Source of the DNA: FEN-1350 sp964386005 | GTDB taxonomy: Bacteria; Planctomycetota; Phycisphaerae; Sedimentisphaerales; Anaerohalosphaeraceae | Direction: 5' to 3' | Assembly: GCA_964386005.1 (NCBI GenBank) | Contig: CAYLSB010000003.1 | Coordinates: forward strand, 59,057 to 123,056 | DNA: 64,000 nt | In this document: one piece after another, positions 1 through 8,512 of the stretch | Layout of the letters: each line of letters begins with the position of its first letter | How positions within the stretch are numbered: position 1 is the first letter of the stretch | The notes under the pieces: model-generated | Told to the model about the DNA's origin: nothing | What the model saw: only the letters and a program-made list of their open reading frames with translations | Database searches by the model: none | Translations under genes and position numbers: made by a program

Positions 1-1250
1 GACTGTTGTCGGGCCGCTGCGGCATTGGCCGAATCAAGGCCTTCGACCCCGTTCGATTCGCATGCCAATTGGGCGGCGAGGTTCCGGAATACAAACTCCG
101 CGATGAACTTCCGAAATCCTATCGCAAAGCGGCCAAGCTGATGAGCCGCGATATCGAATTATCGATCGTGGCGGCCAATGAGGCTCTGCGAAATGCCGGT
201 ATTGTTACTTGCACTTCCGAGACGGGATCGACCACCTACGCACCCGAACGGACGGCGATTAATTTCGGCGCCGGTTTGATCAGTTGCGACCTGGTAGAAA
301 TCGCTCCGGCCGTCGCCCTGTGTAACGATAACGGCCGCTTCGATATTCACCAGTGGGGCACCCGGGGAATGGAGAACCTGACCCCCATCTGGCTGCTTAA
401 ATATCTGCCGAATATGCTGGCCTGCCATGTCGGCATCATCCACGATATCCGCGGGCCGAGCAATACCATCACCTGCGGCGAGACGGCCGGGACCATTGCA
501 GTCTGCGAGGCCGCCGACGTAATCCTGCGAGGCGATGCCGAGATGGAAGTCGCCGGCGGATGCGAGGCCAAGGTAAACCCGATCGTCATGCTACGACAGT
601 GTCTGCTCAAGCGAGCAACATGTTCGCATAATGATCAACCCGACACGGCCGTGCGACCTTTCGATTCCAAAGCCGATGGTTCCGTCTTCGGCGAGGCCGG
701 CGCAGTCGTTATCCTTGAGGAATATGAAGCGGCAAAACAGCGAGGCGCACAAATCTTTACGGAGATCGCGGGATTGGGCTCAAGCAGCAGCATGAATCCC
801 GTCTATGAACATACTGAACCGGATGGAAAGGCAATTGAACTGGCGATTCTCGAAGCCATGGACGACGCGGGAATCGGCCCTGAGCAGATTGATCTGATCA
901 TTCCGCACGGTTTGGGTATCCCGCAGGATGATCAGGCCGAAGCCGCTGCCATCTCACGAGTCATAGGTGAACAAACATCGCGGATTCCCGTTTGGCCCAT
1001 CAAGTCCATGGTCAGTACAACCGGTGCGGCCGCAGGAACATTGGATCTCATTGCAGCATGTCTGGCTATGAGGGAAAGCAAGATCGGCCCGGCCAAGAAC
1101 TTCGATCGACCGTTCGATGGATGTCGTTTGAATCTTTCGAACCAGTCCAGATCCGTAACGATTCGTTATGCGTTATGTTGCAGTTATTCCTTCGGCGGCC
1201 AGACGGCTGCGATTGTTCTGAAGAACATGAAAAGCGAAACATCGGCATGA
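1..1250 (+). CDS. Beta-ketoacyl-ACP synthase, 5'-partial, lacks second catalytic His
   Basis: Ketoacyl synthase of the FabF/thiolase-fold family, cut by the window edge. The readable frame enters at base 3, and the N-terminal strand (VVTGxGxxxPxG) lies outside. The nucleophile Cys is visible in GPSNTITCGETAG, and the first catalytic His in IIPHGLGIPQDD. Where FabF has KSMTGH this protein reads KSMVSTTG (about bases 1002-1025), so Lys is kept but the second His is replaced by Thr. It ends in an ATGA overlap with the next synthase gene, implying translational coupling and probably a heterodimer. That recalls KS-alpha/KS-beta pairs, except that here Cys is kept and a His is lost. Whether it condenses, only decarboxylates or serves as a partner subunit cannot be read from sequence. 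Confidence 0.85.
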   Translation, partial: LLSGRCGIGRIKAFDPVRFACQLGGEVPEYKLRDELPKSYRKAAKLMSRDIELSIVAANEALRNAGIVTCTSETGSTTYAPERTAINFGAGLISCDLVEIAPAVALCNDNGRFDIHQWGTRGMENLTPIWLLKYLPNMLACHVGIIHDIRGPSNTITCGETAGTIAVCEAADVILRGDAEMEVAGGCEAKVNPIVMLRQCLLKRATCSHNDQPDTAVRPFDSKADGSVFGEAGAVVILEEYEAAKQRGAQIFTEIAGLGSSSSMNPVYEHTEPDGKAIELAILEAMDDAGIGPEQIDLIIPHGLGIPQDDQAEAAAISRVIGEQTSRIPVWPIKSMVSTTGAAAGTLDLIAACLAMRESKIGPAKNFDRPFDGCRLNLSNQSRSVTIRYALCCSYSFGGQTAAIVLKNMKSETSA

Positions 1251-2575
1251 AAGAACGGATTGTCATAACAGGCATGGGAATCGTCTGTCCGATCGGACAC
1301 GATGTGGAATCGATGTGGTCCAACCTTCTGGCTGGTCGCAGCGGAATCGCCACTACCACTCTCTTTGATGCCTCGACGTATCCGACGAAATTCGGCGCCG
1401 AGGTGAAAGAGTACGATTATCGGCGTTTCGTCAAATACCCCGATCGACACCAACACGGCAATCGCGGTTCGCTATTCGCCGTCGGAGCCACCGTCCAGGC
1501 CTGCCGACAGGCGGGGATCGACACCGAAAGCGAAAATCCTTCCGATGGTATCGACCGCCGTCGTCTCGGTATCTATCTCGGCGCCGGCGAAGGTCCGACG
1601 GATACGAACGTGTTTTTCCCGGCGCTGATCCACGGATGGAAGACCGAAACCCAAACAATGGATTGGACTGCCTGGTCGGATGTCGCAATCGCCGGAATGA
1701 CGGCCATGCGCGAACTGGAGCAGGAACCGAATATGCCCGTCGGTCATGTTGCCCTCCTGACCGGGGCCCGCGGGCCGATCCGCAGTTGCCTGACCGCTTG
1801 CGCGGCAAGCACGCAAGCCATCGGCGAAGCCGCTATGCTCATCCGCCACGGCCGTGCGGATATCATGATCACGGGCGGAACCCATTCGATGATTCATCCA
1901 CTGGGTGTGACCGGATTCAATCGGCTCACCGCCCTTTCAACCCGCAATGACAGCCCGACGACGGCATCGCGGCCGTTTTCGGCGACTCGCGACGGTTTCG
2001 TCCTCGGTGAAGGATCGGCGATTGTAATCCTTGAATCGCTGACCTCCGCCCAAAAACGCGGCGCAAAAATTCTCGCCGAGATTCTCGGATTCGGCAGCAG
2101 CAACGACGCCTTCCGCGTAACGGATATGCACGAAGAGGCACGAGGAGCCGTCCAGGCCATGCGAGCGGCGATGAAAGATGCCGCGGTGGAACCTTCGGAG
2201 ATCGACTACATCAGCACTCACGGAACCAGCACCGCCGAGAATGACTCCATCGAAACTCTGGCGATCAAAACCGTCTTCGGCGATCATGCCCGCAAGGTCG
2301 CCATCAGCAGTCCCAAAAGCGTTTTTGGCCATCTCATCGGCGCAACCGGCGGAGCGGAACTGATCACCTGCGTGCTGGCTATCCGCGATCAGATCGTCCC
2401 GGCGACATTCAATCTCAACGATCCCGATCCGGCGCTCGATCTGGATTATGTTCCCAACCAGCCGAGAAAAACCGCCGTCCGAACCGTCCTCAAGGAATCC
2501 TTCGGTTTCGGAGGACAAAATAATGTGGTGATTATCCGGAAGTTTTCTCAACAACCGTCAAGGGGCCATTCGTAA
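1247..2575 (+). CDS. Beta-ketoacyl-ACP synthase II-like (FabF family), complete active site
   Basis: 442-residue ketoacyl-ACP synthase that elongates acyl chains with malonyl-ACP in the cytoplasm. The start is the ATG overlapping the previous stop (ATGA); it gives the canonical N-terminus MKERIVITGMGIVCPIG, so a longer upstream reading in this frame is not used. The nucleophile is in TACAAS, the first His in STHGTSTAEND, and the Lys plus second His in PKSVFGHLIGATGG, so the Cys-His-His-Lys set is complete. The partner gene lacks one of these His residues, so this subunit probably supplies activity for the pair. FabF-type fatty acid elongation or a specialised polyene/polyketide-like product are both possible; the determining genes lie outside the window. 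Confidence 0.9.
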   Translation: MKERIVITGMGIVCPIGHDVESMWSNLLAGRSGIATTTLFDASTYPTKFGAEVKEYDYRRFVKYPDRHQHGNRGSLFAVGATVQACRQAGIDTESENPSDGIDRRRLGIYLGAGEGPTDTNVFFPALIHGWKTETQTMDWTAWSDVAIAGMTAMRELEQEPNMPVGHVALLTGARGPIRSCLTACAASTQAIGEAAMLIRHGRADIMITGGTHSMIHPLGVTGFNRLTALSTRNDSPTTASRPFSATRDGFVLGEGSAIVILESLTSAQKRGAKILAEILGFGSSNDAFRVTDMHEEARGAVQAMRAAMKDAAVEPSEIDYISTHGTSTAENDSIETLAIKTVFGDHARKVAISSPKSVFGHLIGATGGAELITCVLAIRDQIVPATFNLNDPDPALDLDYVPNQPRKTAVRTVLKESFGFGGQNNVVIIRKFSQQPSRGHS

Positions 2576-2607
2576 CGACCCGAAACCCTCTTGTGGGACC
2601 GATGAAT

Positions 2608-3879
2608 ATGATCGACATCAAGGAAATCCGATCCAATCCGAACTTGTATAAGGATGCCGCCAGAAACAAAAACTTCGACGCGGACATCGACGCGTTGCTC
2701 GAGATCGACGGGCGACTGCTGGATTCCAAAAAACGACTTCAGGAAATCGCCACTGAAAAAAACAGCCTCGGGAAAAATATCCCCAAACTTTCCGGCGACG
2801 AAAAAGCGACGGCCCTTTCGCGATTATCGGAATTGAAAAAGGAAGAGGGTTCGCTGAATGAAACCATCAAAGAACTTCAACCGCAGTTTGACGCATGGCT
2901 CCTGCAGGTTCCCCAACCTCCGGATCCCAGCGTCCCTTTGGGCAAAGATGACAAGGAAAACGTCGAACTCCGCACGTGGGGCGATATCCGTCAATTTGAT
3001 TTCGAGCCGAAGGACCATATCCAGTTAGGCATGGATTTGGATATCATCGATGTGGAACGTGGAGTCAAACTTTCCGGTACGCGCAACTATTTCCTCAAAG
3101 GCGACGGCGCTTTGCTTCACTGGGCGGTCTTGCGATTCGCGATCGACTTCATGGTCTCCCGCGGATACAAACCCATGGTCGTGCCTCTGTTGATGCGAGA
3201 CGAAGCCATGCGCGGCACCGGTTATTATCCGGGTTCCGAAGAACAGACATACCGTATGGAGCGTGATGCCTTGAACCTCGCCGGCACGGCCGAAGTCCCC
3301 GTCACGGCTTATCGTTCCGGCGAAATGCTCGCCGCCGACGAACTGCCGATCAAATCCGTGGCGATGAGCACCTGTTTTCGCCGCGAGGCGGGCGCCGCGG
3401 GAAAAGACACCTACGGCCTGTATCGAATTCACCAGTTCGACAAAGTCGAACAGGTTATTATCGGCGAAAACGATGAAGAAAAGAGTAAACAATACCATCT
3501 GGAAATCCTCGGAAATTCCGAAGGCGTCATGCAGGCCCTCGGTATCCCCTATCGCGTGGTGAATGTCTGCACCGGCGACCTCGGCCGCGGTCAGGTCCAG
3601 AAATACGACATCGAAGCGTGGATGCCGTCGAGGAAGAGTTTCGGTGAAACGCATTCCGCCAGCCGGTTTTATGAATTCCAGGCCCGCCGAATGAATCTTC
3701 GCTATAAGGCCGACAAAAAAAATCTGTATTGTCATACCCTGAACAACACGGTCATCGCCTCGCCGCGCGTCCTGATCCCGATCCTGGAACTTTATCAAAA
3801 TGTGGATGGTTCCGTAACTGTTCCGTCCGCACTGCGACCCTATATGAGCGGACGGGAACGAATCTCTCGTAATCCCTGA
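2608..3879 (+). CDS. serS: Seryl-tRNA synthetase
   Basis: Class II aminoacyl-tRNA synthetase charging tRNA-Ser with serine in the cytoplasm. The N-terminal helical hairpin (about residues 25-100, KKRLQEIATEKNSLGK and following) is the coiled-coil arm that reads the long variable arm of tRNA-Ser. Motif 2 is seen as FRREAGAAGKDTYGLYRIHQF, and motif 3 as NNTVIASPRVLIPILE, a non-canonical version of the usual NGTxxAxxR. I place the start at ATG 2608 because the typical MIDIKEIR N-terminus follows it and GGGA lies 9 bases upstream; in-frame GTG 2593 and ATG 2602 are alternatives. About 423 residues, normal for the family. It is 32 bases after the ketoacyl synthase and 17 before tatC, so likely in the same transcript. 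Confidence 0.96.
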   Translation: MIDIKEIRSNPNLYKDAARNKNFDADIDALLEIDGRLLDSKKRLQEIATEKNSLGKNIPKLSGDEKATALSRLSELKKEEGSLNETIKELQPQFDAWLLQVPQPPDPSVPLGKDDKENVELRTWGDIRQFDFEPKDHIQLGMDLDIIDVERGVKLSGTRNYFLKGDGALLHWAVLRFAIDFMVSRGYKPMVVPLLMRDEAMRGTGYYPGSEEQTYRMERDALNLAGTAEVPVTAYRSGEMLAADELPIKSVAMSTCFRREAGAAGKDTYGLYRIHQFDKVEQVIIGENDEEKSKQYHLEILGNSEGVMQALGIPYRVVNVCTGDLGRGQVQKYDIEAWMPSRKSFGETHSASRFYEFQARRMNLRYKADKKNLYCHTLNNTVIASPRVLIPILELYQNVDGSVTVPSALRPYMSGRERISRNP

Positions 3880-3896
3880 TCCATTACGCACTGCCT

Positions 3897-4718
3897 ATGA
3901 GCGAATCAAAAAACGAAGTGTCTGAAAAAGAATATGATCCGGAGAGCGAGCTGGTCTCGATGAGTCTCGGCGACCATCTCGAAGAGTTGCGCCATCGACT
4001 CATGTTGGCTCTGGTCGGGCTCGTCCTCGGCGTCGCCGTCAGTTTGTTTTTTGGGGAATACTTTTTCAAGATGATCATGTTCCCCTATCACCAGGCCATG
4101 GAAAAAGCCGGTTACAAGCCCAATTTACTTGCTCTCAAACCCATGGAACAATTCATTATCTATTTGAAAATCTGCATGGTAGCCGGATTGGTTTTCTCCT
4201 CCTTATGGGTCTTTTACCAGGCATGGGCTTTTGTCTCCGCCGGTTTGTATCGGCATGAACGACGCTGGGTTAAGGTTGCCGCCCCTGTCAGCGGCCTATT
4301 GTTCGTGACGGGCGCTGTATTTTTTATGCTTGCCGTCGCGCCGATGATGATGAATTTCTGCGTCAAGTTCAATGTGGGCGTCGAGTATGTCCAGCCGGGC
4401 GTTTATGCTCTCGCCGAATATGTCAACTTTATGCTGCTATTGACACTGATTTTCGGTTTGGCATTCCAAATGCCGATCGCGATTGTCTTCGCGGAAATGA
4501 TCGGCATTGTCACCATCCGACAATTATCCGAATTCCGAAAATTCGCTATTCTCGGAATCGTGATTGTCGCCGCCGCCATCACCCCCTCTCCGGACGTGAT
4601 CTCCCAAATCGCGCTGGCGGTTCCTTTGTACATGCTCTACGAAGGCAGCATCATCGTCTGTCGAATCCTGCGAGCGCAAAAGAAAAAGACAAAAGAAAAA
4701 TCGAACCCCCAATCGTAA
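3897..4718 (+). CDS. tatC: Sec-independent protein translocase subunit TatC
   Basis: Core receptor subunit of the twin-arginine translocase in the cytoplasmic membrane; it binds RR signal peptides and works with TatA/B. The cytoplasmic N-terminal signature SLGDHLEELRHRL is present, followed by six predicted membrane helices, with TPSPDVISQIALAVPLYMLYE near the end. 273 residues, slightly long because of a charged N-terminal extension and a Lys-rich C-terminal tail. No tatA/tatB is nearby. Two proteins in this window carry likely Tat signals: the Gfo/Idh oxidoreductase (SRRDFL) and the amidohydrolase (SRRTAL). It converges on the downstream minus-strand gene with only 27 bases between them, in which I see no obvious terminator. 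Confidence 0.96.
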   Translation: MSESKNEVSEKEYDPESELVSMSLGDHLEELRHRLMLALVGLVLGVAVSLFFGEYFFKMIMFPYHQAMEKAGYKPNLLALKPMEQFIIYLKICMVAGLVFSSLWVFYQAWAFVSAGLYRHERRWVKVAAPVSGLLFVTGAVFFMLAVAPMMMNFCVKFNVGVEYVQPGVYALAEYVNFMLLLTLIFGLAFQMPIAIVFAEMIGIVTIRQLSEFRKFAILGIVIVAAAITPSPDVISQIALAVPLYMLYEGSIIVCRILRAQKKKTKEKSNPQS

Positions 4719-4745
4719 TCGCCGCTCGTCGAAATTTCTCCGCCG

Positions 4746-6968
4746 TTATTGATCCTGGTTTCCGATAAATTCCGGAACCAGCGATTTGATCCGTCCGACA
4801 ATCAATTTCCGATCCTGCGTCTGGGCGATCTCGATTAATTGAGCGATCTTTTCCCGGAGCGATTGACGATCGGTCGGGATGTTCTTCCAAACCGCAATTT
4901 TGGGATGCCGCGTGGGGGCCATATCTTCACCCTGAATCGACAACTCTTCGAAAAGCTTCTCGCCGGGTCGCAATCCGGTAAACCGGATCTCGATATCCTC
5001 ATCCGGCCGAAATCCGCTCAAGGTTATCAATTCCCTGGCCAGGTGAACGATCTTGACCGGCTCGCCCATATCCAATACGAAAATCTCGCCGCCCTGGCCC
5101 ATGGTCGCGGCCTCCAGAACAAGCTGGCTGGCCTCGGGAATCGTCATGAAATACCGTTTCATTTCCGGATGGGTGACCGTGACCGGACCGCCTTCTTCGA
5201 TCTGCTTTTTGAAAATCGGAACCACCGAACCGTTGGATCCCAGTACGTTTCCAAACCGCACGGTAATAAAATGGGTCTTGCTGGTGGTATTGAGGTCCTG
5301 GATATACATCTCGGCGATCCGCTTGGTCGAACCCATGATACTGGTGGGATTCACCGCCTTGTCGGTGCTGATCATGACAAAATGACCGGCGCCGAAACGA
5401 TCGGCGGCGTTGGCGATCGTCATCGTTCCCAGGATATTGTTCTTGAGGGCCTCTCCGGGATTATGCTCCATCAGCGGAACATGCTTGTGGGCCGCCGCAT
5501 GGATGACCACCCCGGGATGATCGGTCTCGAAAACCTGCTCGATCCGGATCCGGTCGGTGATATCGGCGATGACGGGTTTCAGCGTCACCTGGGGAAAACT
5601 CTTGCGAAGCTCTCCTTCGATAAAAAACAGGGGATTCTCGGCCTGTTCCAGAAGCAGCAGACACCGCGGCTGAAAATGACATACCTGCCGACACATCTCC
5701 GAACCGATTGACCCACCGGCGCCGGTGACCAGGATCACTTTGTCGCGGAGAAAGCGTCCGATCTGGTCCAGGTCGAGCTGCACCACATCCCGACCGAGCA
5801 AATCATTGATCTCCACATCGCGAATCTGAGAAACGCTGAGCTTTCCGGATGCGATATCCGTAATGGACGGCACCGTTCGGAACCGCAGCTTGGTCCCTTC
5901 GCAAACCTGAATCACCCTGCGAAGCTGCGGCCGGGTTGCGCTGGGGATCGCGATGGCGATTTCATCCACGGAATGCTTCTGGCAGATTCGGGGCAGATCC
6001 TCCACGGTTCCCAGAACGGAAATGCCATGAATGCCCGCGCCCTGTTTGCTTGGATTGTCATCGATAAATCCGACCACTTTGAACCCGCTCTTGAGCCGTG
6101 TTACCTCCCGCAGCAGGGCCTCTCCGGCGTTGCCGGCGCCGACGATCAACAATCGCTTCAGCCGAGCGGTATTGTCGGCGTAATACTCCTCATGGTACAA
6201 ACGAATGCCGATCCGAAACACCGCCAGGATCAGGATCGTCCCAAACAAATCGATCATGATCACGCCTTCGATTGTCTTTTGTTTTTCGCGAATTCCATGG
6301 GCACGTTTTTCTACAGAATCGATCTCGACCAGCAAGGCCTTTCGTGCGTCCTCTCCCTCGGGCAAGGGCGTCATCCGGAGTTTCTCAAGATCCTGGCGAA
6401 TTTGACTGATTTGGGTTACATCCACCAGATCCACCAATCCCTGAAGATTGAATCGGTGTCTGTTGACGGCGACGAGATTCTCCCGAAGAATTTCATTGCG
6501 GGGATCGGTCATCATCTGCGTTCGCAGTTCCTCGAACTCCCGTCCCAGGTCGTCGTATTTTTTTTGTAAGGAGGACCCATGAAGCCAGCCATACGTATCC
6601 ATGAATCCATTGCAGTACATATACCAAACGGCCATGATCAGAATCGCCGAAAGAAACGACGCCTTGGCGATATCCACCAGATCGGAGATCCCCGCATACC
6701 TCCACCAGCCCCGATACTGTTTCATCAGCCCGAACAGAATGAGTTTCACCGGAAGCACAACCACCAGCAGGATGGGGAATGGATAGACCATCCAGTGGCG
6801 GCCGAGTTGCATGTTGTTGACCAGAAGAAACGACAGGAACAGAGACAGAACAAACGCTCCAATATGAGCGGAGACGATCAGAAATCGTCTCCAGCGTATC
6901 AGGATCGATTCCGGAGGAGTCACGGTTATCGACGGTTGATGGGAGGACACAGACGATTCGGTTGTCAT
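4746..6968 (-). CDS. Membrane nucleotide-sugar 4,6-dehydratase (FlaA1/CapD/PglF/WbpM family) with helical insertion
   Basis: 740-residue membrane enzyme of the family that dehydrates UDP-HexNAc for surface glycan synthesis. Membrane helices lie at about 28-50, 61-82, 101-120 and 234-255. A first Rossmann-like domain starts at LLIVGAGNAGEAL (about 273). The catalytic dehydratase domain begins at VILVTGAGGSIGSE (about 411-424), with ISTDKAVNP (533-541) and MGSTKR (545-550). Relatives are usually near 600-650 residues. The extra length is a charged, probably helical or coiled-coil segment at about 125-233 between helices 3 and 4, where relatives have a short loop. The gene follows the membrane protein gene on the same strand with a 3-base gap, so they are probably co-transcribed. 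Confidence 0.9.
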   Translation of the reverse strand: MTTESSVSSHQPSITVTPPESILIRWRRFLIVSAHIGAFVLSLFLSFLLVNNMQLGRHWMVYPFPILLVVVLPVKLILFGLMKQYRGWWRYAGISDLVDIAKASFLSAILIMAVWYMYCNGFMDTYGWLHGSSLQKKYDDLGREFEELRTQMMTDPRNEILRENLVAVNRHRFNLQGLVDLVDVTQISQIRQDLEKLRMTPLPEGEDARKALLVEIDSVEKRAHGIREKQKTIEGVIMIDLFGTILILAVFRIGIRLYHEEYYADNTARLKRLLIVGAGNAGEALLREVTRLKSGFKVVGFIDDNPSKQGAGIHGISVLGTVEDLPRICQKHSVDEIAIAIPSATRPQLRRVIQVCEGTKLRFRTVPSITDIASGKLSVSQIRDVEINDLLGRDVVQLDLDQIGRFLRDKVILVTGAGGSIGSEMCRQVCHFQPRCLLLLEQAENPLFFIEGELRKSFPQVTLKPVIADITDRIRIEQVFETDHPGVVIHAAAHKHVPLMEHNPGEALKNNILGTMTIANAADRFGAGHFVMISTDKAVNPTSIMGSTKRIAEMYIQDLNTTSKTHFITVRFGNVLGSNGSVVPIFKKQIEEGGPVTVTHPEMKRYFMTIPEASQLVLEAATMGQGGEIFVLDMGEPVKIVHLARELITLSGFRPDEDIEIRFTGLRPGEKLFEELSIQGEDMAPTRHPKIAVWKNIPTDRQSLREKIAQLIEIAQTQDRKLIVGRIKSLVPEFIGNQDQ

Positions 6969-6971
6969 GGA

Positions 6972-8381
6972 TCAGGATTCCCGTAAAGAGGGATCAGCCC
7001 CGGTTGAATTGGATGCTTCCGCGTCGAGATGGATTCGCGTGTCGCGAATCTCATCCAGTTTGATATGGACTTTCTGGGTACTGATCCGATCGATATGTCT
7101 TCGTAACAACGAGTAAATTATCGTATTGGCGGAAAACACGAAACTGATGACAAAGGCCACGACCAATCCCACGACAAACAACAGGGTCAATCGAATGAGG
7201 ATATGCGCCACGGTTTCCGATCCGCCCCGAGGGGCCCCTTCCGGACCGATCAGAAAGAAGAAATCCGGTTGGGACCAGAGACGGTCAAACCGTTCGAGCC
7301 GATTCTGTCGCTGAGATTCCAGGGTCAAATAAACCCCCAGACGAACCAATCCATAGCTTGTTATCAATACCAGGAACGCGAAGAATCGCACGATGACATA
7401 ACAAACGATCCCGTACATGGTCGCGACCAGATCGTAAAAAAAAGTCCAGAACGGGCTGGAAAATACATACCGTAACGATCGGCTTAATGCGTCGAAACCG
7501 TCCGATCCTTCATACGCGATCGCCGGAAACATCAGGTTGGCTCCGGCGAGCGTACCAATCATCATCAAGACCGTCAACAAACCGAATAGCAGCGCGACTC
7601 CGAGGCCCAGCCCCAACAGAATCTCCCCGATTCCCCATGGACAATTGGATATCAATCCCAGCGTAAACACGAACAGTCCCATTCCCGTCATAATACCGAC
7701 GGCCAGAAGCGGCGCGGCGATCAAGAACCGGAATTTATGGATACTGTATTTGAGAACCTGGAATAAACCCGGCTTTTCTCCCCGCCCGTAATCCAGAGCG
7801 GCGCTGCGGCAGATCGCTCCGCCAAAAAGACATATAAGGAGGCCCGAGAAAATAAAAAAAGCCGTACTGTATAGGGGATGATATCGAAATGCCCAAAGAA
7901 CTCCGACAACGGACATCTGAATGTGCCCCACGACTTCCGAAAAATCCTGCACGATGGATGTCCCATTCGGCCGGAGAAGGCACATGGTCGCCTCGTTGAA
8001 ATGGGCCGCCCCAAAACGCCATAGCGACGTGAACACGCCCAGACGGATCGGCGGTATGGGCTGTTGGTCCGCGCGCGACTTGGCGATATGTTTCTGGATC
8101 AGGGGACCCATCCGTCCGCCATAATCAAGAATGATCCGGTCCAACTCGGACTCGTAAACCGTCCGAGGCGATGTGCCCGCCTTCGAACCGGCAACCGGTT
8201 CGATCTTGACGACAACGCTGAGAGTGCACAGGTCCATAACCCAGCCGATGACCGTGATCGATGTCAGCGCCATCAATCCCAGGGTCATGCGGGTTGGCGA
8301 TACCGCCACCGGAAAGGCACGAAGGAGTTTGTTGAACGCCAGATTCTCCCAAATCTGCAGTAATCGATTGTCAACCAGCAT
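6972..8381 (-). CDS. Multi-pass membrane protein of unknown function
   Basis: 469-residue integral membrane protein without a family I can name. It has an N-terminal helix (about 32-58), a soluble loop rich in charged residues to about 145, then six or so hydrophobic segments (for example around 168-190, 215-245, 250-290, 325-355 and 400-425) and a hydrophilic C-terminal tail. The pattern resembles the large permease-like hypothetical proteins common in planctomycetes. It lies immediately upstream (3 bases) of the nucleotide-sugar dehydratase gene, so a role in envelope glycan assembly or export is possible, but only from context. Confidence 0.75.
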   Translation of the reverse strand: MLVDNRLLQIWENLAFNKLLRAFPVAVSPTRMTLGLMALTSITVIGWVMDLCTLSVVVKIEPVAGSKAGTSPRTVYESELDRIILDYGGRMGPLIQKHIAKSRADQQPIPPIRLGVFTSLWRFGAAHFNEATMCLLRPNGTSIVQDFSEVVGHIQMSVVGVLWAFRYHPLYSTAFFIFSGLLICLFGGAICRSAALDYGRGEKPGLFQVLKYSIHKFRFLIAAPLLAVGIMTGMGLFVFTLGLISNCPWGIGEILLGLGLGVALLFGLLTVLMMIGTLAGANLMFPAIAYEGSDGFDALSRSLRYVFSSPFWTFFYDLVATMYGIVCYVIVRFFAFLVLITSYGLVRLGVYLTLESQRQNRLERFDRLWSQPDFFFLIGPEGAPRGGSETVAHILIRLTLLFVVGLVVAFVISFVFSANTIIYSLLRRHIDRISTQKVHIKLDEIRDTRIHLDAEASNSTGADPSLRES

Positions 8382-8398
8382 GGTTCAGCCCGTTTTGT

Positions 8399-8418
8399 AT
8401 TCTCAGGTTACGTTATGG
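8399..8418 (-). promoter_or_regulatory. Shared upstream motif, copy 1
   Basis: On the minus strand the core reads CCATAACGTAACCTGAG, ending 17 bases before the ATG of the membrane-protein gene. A 17-of-20 match sits 19 bases before the Gfo/Idh oxidoreductase gene at 14358-14377. Similar position and sequence suggest a shared promoter element or operator rather than chance; which one is not determined. Confidence 0.35.
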
Positions 8419-8477
8419 ATCGCCGCCATCATTATCGAAACCCTGACGGCAATATCAAGAAAATTTGGGCATTCGCA

Positions 8478-8497
8478 TCCGGAATCCCTGTTCCGGA
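8478..8497 (-). terminator. Weak hairpin after the CE15-GH2-DUF1080 gene
   Basis: Perfect 7-bp inverted repeat TCCGGAA/TTCCGGA with a 6-base loop, 15 bases beyond the stop codon of the large glycoside-hydrolase gene on the minus strand. There is no immediate T-run (AAATTTTC follows about 11 bases later), so intrinsic termination would be weak. Confidence 0.3.
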
Positions 8498-8512
8498 CAT
8501 AGCGCGAAAACA

